Below, one piece after another: positions 46,001 to 58,408 of a stretch of 64,000 nucleotides of DNA. Made by a program: the position numbers and the translations under genes. Under the pieces are notes generated by a model. It had not been told where the DNA came from. It did not search any database and saw only the letters and a list, made by a program, of their open reading frames with translations. The DNA comes from Pieris napi (lineage: Eukaryota; Arthropoda; Insecta; Lepidoptera; Pieridae): positions 2,894,501-2,958,500 of the forward strand of contig NC_062238.1 of NCBI RefSeq assembly GCF_905475465.1, in the 5' to 3' direction. Position 1 is the first letter of the stretch. Each line of letters begins with the position of its first letter.

Positions 46001-49000
46001 AATATTTGTTTTTTTGGACAGCTCCGATCTAAATAATAATTGTTTATTCAAGCCTCGGAAACTCGGCGACCAAATATTCATATACTAACCTAACCTAACC
46101 CATCTAAATAATATTTGTTTTTTTGGACAGCTCCGTTCTAAATAATAATTGTTAATTCAACCCACGGCTTCTCGGCGTCCTGGTCGCCTTTGGCGACCAA
46201 ATATTCATATACTAACCTAACCTAACCCATCTAAATAATATTTGTTTTTTTGGACAGCTCCGTTCTAAATAATAATTGTTTATTCAAGCCACGGCTTCTT
46301 GGCGTCCTGGTTGCCTTTGGCGACCAAATATTCACATACTAACCTAACCTAACCTAACCTAACCCATCTAAATAATATTTGTTTTTTTGGACAGCTCCGA
46401 TCTAAATAATAATTGTTTATTCAAGCCTCGGAAACTCGGCGACCAAATATTCATATACTAACCTAACCTTTCCTAACCTAACCCATCTAAATAATATTTG
46501 TTTTTTTGGACAGCTCCGATCTAAATAATAATTGTTTATTCAAGCCTCGGAAGCTCGGCGACCAAATATTCATATACTAACCTAACCTAACCTAACCCAT
46601 CTAAATAATATTTGTTTTTTTGGACAGCTCCGATCTAAATAATAATTGTTTATTCAAGCCTCGGAAGCTCGGCGACCAAATATTCATATACTAACCTAAC
46701 CTAACCTAACCCATCTAAATAATATTTGTTTTTTTGGACAGCTCCGTTCTAAACAATAATTGTTTATTCAAGACACGGCTTCTCGGCGTCCTGGTCGCCT
46801 TTGGCGACCAAATATTCATAAACTAACCTAACCTAACCTAACCTAACCTAACCTAACCTAACCTAACCTAACCTAACCTAACCTAACCTAACCTAACCTA
46901 ACCCATCTAAATAATATTTGTTTTTTTGGACAGCTCCGATCTAAATAATAATTGTTTATTCAAGCCTCGGAAACTCGGCGACCAAATATTCATATACTAA
47001 CCTAACCTAACCCATCTAAATAATATTTGTTTTTTTGGACAGCTCCGTTCTAAATAATAATTGTTTATTCAACCCACGGCTTCTCGGCGTCCTGGTCGCC
47101 TTTGGCGACCAAATATTCATATACTAACCTAACCTAACCTAACCCATCTAAATAATATTTGTTTTTTTTGGACAGCTCCGATCTAAATAATAATTGTTTA
47201 TTCAAGCCTCGGAAACTCGGCGACCAAATATTCATATACTAACCTAACCTTTCCTAACCTAACCTAACCTAACCCATCTAAATAATATTTGTTTTTTTGG
47301 ACAGCTCCGATCTAAATAATAATTGTTTATTCAAGCCTCGGAAACTCGGCGACCAAATATTCATATACTAACCTTACCTTTCCTAACCTAACCCATCTAA
47401 ATAATATTTGTTTTTTTGGACAGCTCCGTTCTAAATAATAATTGTTAATTCAACCCACGGCTTCTCGGCGTCCTGGTCGCCTTTGGCGACCAAATATTCA
47501 TATACTAACCTAACCTAACCCATCTAAATAATATTTGTTTTTTTGGACAGCTCCGTTCTAAATAATAATTGTTTATTCAAGCCACGGCTTCTTGGCGTCC
47601 TGGTTGCCTTTGGCGACCAAATATTCACATACTAACCTAACCTAACCTAACCTAACCCATCTAAATAATATTTGTTTTTTTGGACAGCTCCGATCTAAAT
47701 AATAATTGTTTATTCAAGCCTCGGAAACTCGGCGACCAAATATTCATATACTAACCTAACCTTTCCTAACCTAACCCATCTAAATAATATTTGTTTTTTT
47801 GGACAGCTCCGATCTAAATAATAATTGTTTATTCAAGCCTCGGAAGCTCGGCGACCAAATATTCATATACTAACCTAACCTAACCTAACCCATCTAAATA
47901 ATATTTGTTTTTTTGGACAGCTCCGTTCTAAATAATAATTGTTAATTCAACCCACGGCTTCTCGGCGTCCTGGTCGCCTTTGGCGACCAAATATTCATAT
48001 ACTAACCTAACCTAACCCATCTAAATAATATTTGTTTTTTTGGACAGCTCCGTTCTAAATAATAATTGTTTATTCAAGCCACGGCTTCTTGGCGTCCTGG
48101 TTGCCTTTGGCGACCAAATATTCACATACTAACCTAACCTAACCTAACCTAACCCATCTAAATAATATTTGTTTTTTTGGACAGCTCCGATCTAAATAAT
48201 AATTGTTTATTCAAGCCTCGGAAACTCGGCGACCAAATATTCATATACTAACCTAACCTTTCCTAACCTAACCCATCTAAATAATATTTGTTTTTTTGGA
48301 CAGCTCCGATCTAAATAATAATTGTTTATTCAAGCCTCGGAAGCTCGGCGACCAAATATTCATATACTAACCTAACCTAACCTTACCCATCTAAATAATA
48401 TTTCTTTTTTTGGACAGCTCCGTTCTAAATAATAATTGTTTATTCAAGCCACGGCTTCTCGGCGTCCTGGTCGCCTTTGGCGACCAAATATTCATATACT
48501 TACCTAACCTAAACTAACCTAACCCATCTAAATAATATTTGTTTTTTTGGACATCTCCGATCTAAATAATAATTGTTTATTCAAGCCTCGGAAACTCGGC
48601 GACCAAATATTGATATACTAACCTTACCTTTTCTAACCTAACCCATCTAAATAATATTTGTTTTTTTGGACAGCTCCGATCTAAATAATAATTGTTTATT
48701 CAAGCCTCGGAAACTCGGCGACCAAATATTCATATACTAACCTAACCTAACCCATCTAAATAATATTTCTTTTTTTGGACAGCTCCGTTCTAAATAATAA
48801 TTGTTTATTCAAGCCACGGCTTCTCGGCGTCCTGGTCGCCTTTGGCGACCAAATATTCATATACTAACCTAACCTAACCTAACCTAACCCATCTAAATAA
48901 TATTTGTTTTTTTGGACAGCTCCGATCTAAATAATAATTGTTTATTCAAGCCTCGGAAACTCGGCGACCAAATATTCATATACTAACCTAACCTTTCCTA

Positions 49001-52000
49001 ACCTAACCCATCTAAATAATATTTGTTTTTTTGGACAGCTCCGATCTAAATAATAATTGTTTATTCAAGCCTCGGAAGCTCGGCGACCAAATATTCATAT
49101 ACTAACCTAACCTAACCTAACCCATCTAAATAATATTTGTTTTTTTGGACAGCTCCGATCTAAATAATAATTGTTTATTCAAGCCTCGGAAACTCGGCGA
49201 CCAAATATTCATATACTAACCTAACCTAACCCATCTAAATAATATTTGTTTTTTTGGACAGCTCCGTTCTAAATAATAATTGTTTATTCAAGCCTCGGAA
49301 ACTCAGCGACCAAATATTCATATACTAACCTAACCTAACCCATCTAAATAATATTTCTTTTTTTGGACAGCTCCGTTCTAAATAATAATTGTTTATTCAA
49401 GCCACGGCTTCTCGGCGTCCTGGTCGCCTTTGGCGACCAAATATTCATATACTTACCTAACCTAACCTAACCTAACCCATCTAAATAATATTTGTTTTTT
49501 TGGACAGCTCCGATCTAAATAATAATTGTTTATTCAAGCCTCGGAAACTCGGCGACCAAATATTGATATACTAACCTAACCTTTTCTAACCTAACCCATC
49601 TAAATAATATTTGTTTTTTTGGACAGCTCCGATCTAAATAATAATTGTTTATTCAAGCCTCGGAAACTCGGCGACCAAATATTCATATACTAACCTAACC
49701 TAACCCATCTAAATAATATTTGTTTTTTTGGACAGCTCCGTTCTAAATAATAATTGTTTATTCAAGCCACGGCTTCTCGGCGTCCTGGTCGCCTTTGGCG
49801 ACCAAATATTCATATACTAACCTAACCTAGCCTAACCTAACCCATCTAAATAATATTTGTTTTTTTGGACAGCTCCGATCTAAATAATAATTGTTTATTC
49901 AAGCCTCGGAAACTCGGCGACCAAATATTCATATACTAACCTTACCTTTCCTAACCTAACCCATCTAAATAATATTTGTTTTTTTGGACAGCTCCGATCT
50001 AAATAATAATTGTTTATTCAAGCCTCGGAAACTCGGCGACCAAATATTCATATACTAACCTAACCTTTCCTAACCTAACCCATCTAAATAATATTTGTTT
50101 TTTTGGACAGCTCCGTTCTAAATAATAATTGTTTATTCAAGCCACGGCTTCTCGGCGTCCTGGTCGCCTTTGGCGACCAAATATTCATATACTTACCTAA
50201 CCTAACCTAACCTAACCCATCTAAATAATATTTGTTTTTTTGGACAGCTCCGATCTAAATAATAATTGTTTATTCAAGCCTCGGAAACTCGGCGACCAAA
50301 TATTGATATACTAACCTAACCTTTTCTAACCTAACCCATCTAAATAATATTTGTTTTTTTGGACAGCTCCGATCTAAATAATAATTGTTTATTCAAGCCT
50401 CGGAAACTCGGCGACCAAATATTCATATACTAACCTAACCTAACCCATCTAAATAATATTTGTTTTTTTGGACAGCTCCGTTCTAAATAATAATTGTTTA
50501 TTCAAGCCACGGCTTCTCGGCGTCCTGGTCGCCTTTGGCGACCAAATATTCATATACTAACCTAACCTAGCCTAACCTAACCCATCTAAATAATATTTGT
50601 TTTTTTGGACAGCTCCGATCTAAATAATAATTGTTTATTCAAGCCTCGGAAACTCGGCGACCAAATATTCATATACTAACCTTACCTTTCCTAACCTAAC
50701 CCATCTAAATAATATTTGTTTTTTTGGACAGCTCCGATCTAAATAATAATTGTTTATTCAAGCCTCGGAAACTCGGCGACCAAATATTCATATACTAACC
50801 TAACCTAACCCATCTAAATAATATTTGTTTTTTTGGACAGCTCCATTCTAAATAATAATTGTTTATTCAAGCCACGGCTTCTCGGCGTCCTGGTCGCCTT
50901 TGGCGACCAAATATTCATATACTAACCTAACCTAGCCTAACCTAACCCATCTAAATAATATTTGTTTTTTTGGACAGCTCCGATCTAAATAATAATTGTT
51001 TATTCAAGCCTCGGAAACTCGGCGACCAAATATTCATATACTAACCTAACCTTACCCATCTAAATAATATTTGTTTTTTTGGACAGCTACGTTCTAAATA
51101 ATAATTGTTTATTCAAGCCTCGGAAACTCGGCGACCAAATATTCATATACTAACCTAACCTTTCCTAACCTAACCCATCTAAATAATATTTGTTTTTTTG
51201 GACAGCTCCGTTCTAAATAATAATTGTTTATTCAAGCCACGGCTTCTCGGCGTCCTGGTCGCCTTTGGCGACCAAATATTCATATACTAACCTAACCTAG
51301 CCTAACCTAACCCATCTAAATAATATTTGTTTTTTTGGACAGCTCCGATCTAAATAATAATTGTTTATTCAAGCCTCGGCTTCTCGGCGTCCTGGTCGCC
51401 TTCGACGACCAAATATTCATATACTAACCTAACCTAACCCATCTTAATAATATTGATTTTTTTGGACAGCTACGATCTAAATAATAATTGTTTATTCAAG
51501 CCTCGGCTTCTCGGCGTCCTGGTCGCCTTTGGCGACCAAATATTCATATACTAACCTTACCTTTCCTAACCTAACTCATCTAAATAATATTTGTTTTTTT
51601 GGACAGCTCCGATCTAAATAATAATTGTTTATTCAAGCCTCGGAAACTCGGCGACCAAATATTCATATACTAACCTAACCTTTCCTAACCTAACCCATCT
51701 AAATAATATTTGTTTTTTTGGACAGCTCCGATCTAAATAATAATTGTTTATTCAAGCCTCGGAAACTCGGCGACCAAATATTCATATACTAACCTAACCT
51801 AACCCATCTAAATAATATTTGTTTTTTTGGACAGCTCCGATCTAAATAATAATTGTTTATTCAAGCCTCGGAAACTCGGCGACCAAATATTCATATACTT
51901 ACCTAACCTTTCCTAACCTAACCCATCTAAATAATATTTGTTTTTTTGGACAGCTCCGATCTAAATAATAATTGTTTATTCAAGCCTCGGAAACTCGGCG

Positions 52001-54371
52001 ACCAAATATTCATATACTAACCTAACCTAACCCATCTAAATAATATTTGTTTTTTTGGACAGCTCCGATCTAAATAATAATTGTTTATTCAAGCCTCGGA
52101 AACTCGGCGACCAAATATTCATATACTAACCTTACCTTTCCTAACCTAACCCATCTAAATAATATTTGTTTTTTTGGACAGCTCCGATCTAAATAATAAT
52201 TGTTTATTCAAGCCTCGGAAACTCGGCGACCAAATATTCATATACTAACCTAACCTAACCCATCTAAATAATATTTCTTTTTTTGGACAGCTCCGTTCTA
52301 AATAATAATTGTTTATTCAAGCCACGGCTTCTCGGCGTCCTGGTCGCCTTTGGCGACCAAATATTCATATACTAACCTAACCTAACCTAACCTAACCCAT
52401 CTAAATAATATTTATTTTTTTGGACAGCTCCGATCTAAATAATAATTGTTTATTCAAGCCTCGGAAACTCGGCGACCAAATATTCATATACTAACCTAAC
52501 CTTTCCTAACCTAACCCATCTAAATAATATTTGTTTTTTTGGACAGCTCCGATCTAAATAATAATTGTTTATTCAAGCCTCGGAAGCTCGGCGACCAAAT
52601 ATTCATATACTAACCTAACCTAACCTAACCCATCTAAATAATATTTGTTTTTTTGGACAGCTCCGATCTAAATAATAATTGTTTATTCAAGCCTCGGAAA
52701 CTCGGCGACCAAATATTCATATACTAACCTAACCTAACCCATCTAAATAATATTTGTTTTTTTGGACAGCTCCGTTCTAAATAATAATTGTTTATTCAAG
52801 CCTCGGAAACTCAGCGACCAAATATTCATATACTAACCTAACCTAACCCATCTAAATAATATTTCTTTTTTTGGACAGCTCCGTTCTAAATAATAATTGT
52901 TTATTCAAGCCACGGCTTCTCGGCGTCCTGGTCGCCTTTGGCGACCAAATATTCATATACTTACCTAACCTAACCTAACCTAACCCATCTAAATAATATT
53001 TGTTTTTTTGGACAGCTCCGATCTAAATAATAATTGTTTATTCAAGCCTCGGAAACTCGGCGACCAAATATTGATATACTAACCTAACCTTTTCTAACCT
53101 AACCCATCTAAATAATATTTGTTTTTTTGGACAGCTCCGATCTAAATAATAATTGTTTATTCAAGCCTCGGAAACTCGGCGACCAAATATTCATATACTA
53201 ACCTAACCTAACCCATCTAAATAATATTTGTTTTTTTGGACAGCTCCATTCTAAATAATAATTGTTTATTCAAGCCACGGCTTCTCGGCGTCCTGGTCGC
53301 CTTTGGCGACCAAATATTCATATACTAACCTAACCTAGCCTAACCTAACCCATCTAAATAATATTTGTTTTTTTGGACAGCTCCGATCTAAATAATAATT
53401 GTTTATTCAAGCCTCGGAAACTCGGCGACCAAATATTCATATACTAACCTAACCTTACCCATCTAAATAATATTTGTTTTTTTGGACAGCTACGTTCTAA
53501 ATAATAATTGTTTATTCAAGCCTCGGAAACTCGGCGACCAAATATTCATATACTAACCTAACCTTTCCTAACCTAACCCATCTAAATAATATTTGTTTTT
53601 TTGGACAGCTCCGTTCTAAATAATAATTGTTTATTCAAGCCACGGCTTCTCGGCGTCCTGGTCGCCTTTGGCGACCAAATATTCATATACTAACCTAACC
53701 TAGCCTAACCTAACCCATCTAAATAATATTTGTTTTTTTGGACAGCTCCGATCTAAATAATAATTGTTTATTCAAGCCTCGGCTTCTCGGCGTCCTGGTC
53801 GCCTTCGACGACCAAATATTCATATACTAACCTAACCTAACCCATCTTAATAATATTGATTTTTTTGGACAGCTACGATCTAAATAATAATTGTTTATTC
53901 AAGCCTCGGCTTCTCGGCGTCCTGGTCGCCTTTGGCGACCAAATATTCATATACTAACCTTACCTTTCCTAACCTAACTCATCTAAATAATATTTGTTTT
54001 TTTGGACAGCTCCGATCTAAATAATAATTGTTTATTCAAGCCTCGGAAACTCGGCGACCAAATATTCATATACTAACCTAACCTTTCCTAACCTAACCCA
54101 TCTAAATAATATTTGTTTTTTTGGACAGCTCCGATCTAAATAATAATTATTTATTCAAGCCTCGGAAACTCGGCGACCAAATATTCATATACTAACCTAA
54201 CCTAACCTAATCTAACCCATCTAAATAATATTTGTTTTTTTGGACAGCTCCGATCTAAATAATAATTGTTTATTCAAGCCTCGGAAACTCGGCGACCAAA
54301 TATTCATATACTAACCTTACCTTTCCTAACCTAACCCATCTAAATAATATTAGTTTTTTTGGACAGCTCCG
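43090..54371 (+). repeat. Composite satellite array, fourth block, up to the inversion
   Basis: 43.1 to about 46.3 kb is a second copy of 32.6-36.1 kb. Distinctive units such as GGCTTCTCTGCGTCC (34,369 and 44,696) and GCTTCTTGGCGTCC (36,091 and 46,294) stay in order while the offset falls from 10,456 to about 10,327 and then about 10,203. Farther on, CCTAGCCTAACC linkers recur at about 364-bp steps (about 50,571, 50,935 and 51,299). A 2,403-bp-offset duplication links 51.08-51.47 kb with 53.48-53.87 kb. Confidence 0.93.
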
Positions 54372-54412
54372 TTTGTTGTTGCTCGTTTGTTTGTTGGACA
54401 GCTCAGTCTGTT
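54372..54412. other. Inversion junction with filler sequence
   Basis: A plus-orientation monomer stops after GGACAGCTCCG at 54,371. About 41 bp of GTTTGTTG-type filler follows, including a partial echo of the monomer (TTGGACAGCTC). The array then resumes in reverse orientation with GCTTGAATAAACAATT. All later linkers are TTAGG. Confidence 0.9.
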
Positions 54413-57400
54413 TGGCTTGAATAAACAATTATTATTTAGATCGGAGCTGTCCAAAAAAACAAATATTATTTAGATGGGTTAGGTTAGGTTAGCTTAGGTT
54501 AGTATATGAATATTTGGTCGCCAAAGGCGACCAGGACGCCGAGAAGCCGTGGGTTGAATAAACAATTATTATTAAGAACGGAGCTGTCCAAAAAAACAAA
54601 TATTATTTAGATGGGTAAGGTTAGGTTAGTATATGAATATTTGGTCGCCGAGTTTCCGAGGCTTGAATAAACAATTATTATTTAGATCGGAGCTGTCCAA
54701 AAAAACAAATATTATTTAGATGGGTTAGGTTAGGAAAGGTTAGGTTAGTATATGAATATTTGGTCGTCGAGTTTCCGAGGTTTGAATAAACAATTATTAT
54801 TTAGATCGGAGCTGTCCAAAAAAACAAATATTATTTAGATGGGTTAGGTTAGGTTAGGTTAGTATATGAATATTTGGTCGCCGACTTTCCGAGGCTTGAA
54901 TAAACAATTATTATTTAGATCGGAGCTGTCCAAAAAAACAAATATTATTTAGATGGGTTAGGTTAGGTTAGGTTAGGTTAGGTTAGGTTAGGTTAGGTTA
55001 GATTTGGTTAGGTTAGGTTAGGTTAGGTTAGGTTAGTATATGAATATTTGGTCGCCGAGTTTCCGAGGCTTGAATAAACAATTATTATTTAGATCGGAGC
55101 TGTCCAAAAAAACAAATATTATTTAGATGGGTTAGGTTAGGTTAGGTTAGGTTAGGTTAGGTTAGGTTAGTATATGAATATTTGGTCGGCGAGTTTCCGA
55201 GGCTTGAATAAATAATTATTATTTAGATCGGAGCTGTCCAAAAAAACAAATATTATTTAGATGGGTTAGGTTAGGAAAGGTTAGGTTAGTATATGAATAT
55301 TTGGTCGCCGAGTTTCCGAGGCTTGAATAAACAATTATTATTTAGATCGGAGCTGTCCAAAAAAAAAATATTATTTAGATGGGTTAGGTTAGGTTAGGTT
55401 AGGTTAGGTTAGGTTAGGTTAGGTTAGGTTAGGTTAGGTTAGTATAAGAATATTTGGTCGCCGAGTTTCCGAGGCTTGAATAAACAATTATTATTTAGAT
55501 CGGAGCTGTCCAAAAAAACAAATATTATTTAGATGGGTTAGGTTAGGAAAGGTTAGGTTAGTATATGAATATTTGGTCGCCGAGTTTCCGAGGCTTGAAT
55601 AAACAATTATTATTTAGATCGGAGCTGTCCAAAAAAACAAATATTATTTAGATGGGTTAGGTTAGGTTAGTATATGAATATTTGGTCGCCCAGTTTCCGA
55701 GGCTTGAATAAACAATTATTATTTAGATCGGAGCTGTCCAAAAAAACAAATATTATTTAGATGGGTTAGGTTAGTATATGAATATTTGGTCGCCAAAGGC
55801 AACCAGGACGCCGAGAAGCCGTGGCTTGAATAAACAATTATTATTTAGAACGGAGCTGTTCAAAAAAACAAACATTATTTAGATGGGTTAGGTTAGGTTA
55901 GGTAAGGTTAGGTTAGTATATGAATATTTGGTCGCCAAAGGCAACCAGGACGCCGAGAAGCCGTGGCTTGAATAAACAATTATTATTTAGAACGGAGCTG
56001 TTCAAAAAAACAAACATTATTTAGATGGGTTAGGTTAGGTTAGGTAAGGTTAGGTTAGGTTAGTATATGAATATTTGGTCGCCAAAGGCAACCAGGACAA
56101 CGAGAAGCCGTGGCTTGAATAAACTATTATTATATAGATTGGAGCTGTCCAAAAAAACAAATATTATTTAGATGGGTAAGGTTAGGTTAGTATATGAATA
56201 TTTGGTCGCCGAGTTTCCGAGGCTTGAATAAACAATTATTATTTAGATCGGAGCTGTCCAAAAAAACAAATATTATTTAGATGGGTTAGGTTAGGAAGGG
56301 TTAGGTTAGGTTAGGTGAGGTTAGGTTAGTATATGAATATTTGGTCGCCGAGTTTCCGAGGCTTGAATAAATAATTATTATTTAGATCGGAGCTGTCCAA
56401 AAAAACAAATATTATTTAGATGGGTTAGGTTAGGAAAGGTTAGGTTAGTATATGAATATTTGGTCGCCGAGTTTCCGAGGCTTGAATAAACAATTATTAT
56501 TTAGATCGGAGCTGTCCAAAAAAACAAATATTATTTAGATGGGTTAGGTTAGGTTAGGTTAGGTTAGGTAAGTATATGAATATTTGGTCGCCGAGTTTCC
56601 GAGGCTTGAATAAATAATTATTATTTAGATCGGAGCTGTCCAAAAAAACAAATATTATTTAGATGGGTTAGGATAGGAAAGGTTAGGTTAGTATATGAAT
56701 ATTTGGTCGCCGAGTTTCCGAGGCTTGAATAAACAATTATTATTTAGATCGGAGCTGTCCAAAAAAACAAATATTATTGAGATGGGTTAGGTTAGGAAAG
56801 GTAAGGTTAGTATATGAATATTTGGTCGCCGAGTTTCCGAGGCTTGAATAAACAATTATTATTTAGATCGGAGCTGTCCAAAAAAACAAATATTATATAG
56901 ATGAGTTAGGTTAGGTTAGGTTAGTATATGAATATTTGGTCGCCAAAGGCGACCAGGACGCCGAGAAGCCGTGGCTTGAATAAACAATTATTATTTAGAA
57001 CGGAGCTGTCCAAAAAAACAAATATTATTTAGATGGGTTAGGTTAGGTTAGTATATGAATATTTGGTCGCCGAGTTTCCGAGGCTTGAATAAACAATTAT
57101 TATTTAGATCGGAGCTGTCCAAAAAAACAAATATTATTGAGATGGGTTAGGTTAGGAAAGGTAAGGTTAGTATATGAATATTTGGTCGCCGAGTTTCCGA
57201 GGCTTGAATAAACAATTATTATTTAGATCGGAGCTGTCCAAAAAAACAAATATTATTTAGATGGGTTAGGTTAGGTTAGTATATGAATATTTGGTCGCCG
57301 AGTTTCCGAGGCTTGAATAAACAATTATTATTTAGATCGGAGCTGTCAAAAAAACAAATATTATTTAGATGGGTTAGGTTAGGAAAGGTTAGGTAAGTAT

Positions 57401-58008
57401 ATGAATATTTGGTCGCCGAGTTTCCGAGGCTTGAATAAACAATTATTATTTAGATCGGAGCTGTCCAAAAAAACAAATATTATTTAGATGGGTTAGGTTA
57501 GGTTAGTATATGAATATTTGGTCGCCGAGTTTCCGAGGCTTGAATAAACAATTATTATTTAGATCGGAGCTGTCCAAAAAAACAAATATTATTTAGATGG
57601 GTTAGGTTAGGAAAGGTTAGGTTAGTATATGAATATTTGGTCGCCGAGTTTCCGAGGCTTGAATAAACAATTATTATTTAGATCGGAGCTGTCCAAAAAA
57701 ACAAATATTATTTAGATGGGTTAAGTTAGGTTAGGTTAGGTTAGTATATGAATATTTGGTCGCCAAAGGCGACCAGGACGCCGAGAAGCCGTGGCTTGAA
57801 TAAACAATTATTATTTAGAACGGAGCTGTCCAAAAAAACAAATATTATTTAGATGGGTTAGGTTAGGTTAGGTTAGGTTAGATTTGGTTAGGTTAGGTTA
57901 GGTTAGGTTAGGTTAGTATATGAATATTTGGTCGCCGAGTTTCCGAGGCTTGAATAAACAATTATTATTTAGATCGGAGCTGTCCAAAAAAACAAATATT
58001 ATTTAGAT

Positions 58009-58010
<2 letters not shown>
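54413..58010 (-). repeat. Composite satellite array, inverted block (TTAGG orientation)
   Basis: Same A and B monomers read in reverse complement, with TTAGG linkers (longest near 54,957-55,034 and 55,380-55,441). It has private variants not seen as mirror images on the left: linkers with GATTTGG, GGAAAGGTAAGG, units with TTCAAAAAAACAAACATT, and GCAACCAGGACGCC. It is therefore not an exact palindrome of the left arm. It ends in mid-monomer at the poly(A) of the second LINE. Confidence 0.93.
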
Positions 58011-58049
<39 letters not shown>

Positions 58050-58186
58050 TAATAGCCTACCCCCGGACGTTGGGCAACTCCGGGCCGTGGAATGTCTGAT
58101 TTAATTTGTTAGTGGCTTCTTTATTTGGTTATTCAAAGTTCAATTACATTTCAATTACATTATTACATTATCTATTTTACAATTTC

Positions 58187-58408
58187 ACTTATTTCTATTA
58201 ATTACTACATTTCTTCTTCTATACAATATTTTATTATAATATCTCATTTTTAACGCTATGTTCGATTTATCTATTTTCCTATATTATCTTTCTTACTGTT
58301 TCATTTATTTCTATTATTTACTAACATTCCTACTTCTATACAGTATTTTATTATAATGTCTCGTTTTTCCTTATTGGCTATTTCTAACGCTATGTTCGAT
58401 TTATCTAT
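58187..58408 (-). repeat. Imperfect tandem duplication at the end of LINE ORF2
   Basis: The segment 58,187-58,282 repeats 58,301-58,408: CTTCTATACA, GTATTTTATTATAATGTCTC versus ATATTTTATTATAATATCTC, and AACGCTATGTTCGATTTATC in both. The right copy holds the true ORF2 3' end and stop. The left copy lies in the 3' UTR and lacks about 12 bp in the middle. The offset is about 115 bp. Confidence 0.8.

Noticed and set aside
54300..54450. Fossil telomere-telomere (head-to-head) chromosome fusion
   Set aside because: A fusion would read TTAGG then CCTAA on one strand. The order here is CCTAA then TTAGG, the reverse.
23745..58010. Regular repeats with variable intervals resembling a CRISPR array
   Set aside because: The repeats are longer than CRISPR repeats, the intervals are telomeric (CCTAA)n, there are no cas genes, and the context is clearly insect nuclear DNA.
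54300..58010. Inverted arm as a long-read palindrome artefact
   Set aside because: The inverted block is not a mirror image of the adjacent left arm. It has its own linkers and variants (GATTTGG, GGAAAGGTAAGG, CAAACATT), and the junction has filler. Assembly error cannot be fully excluded without reads.
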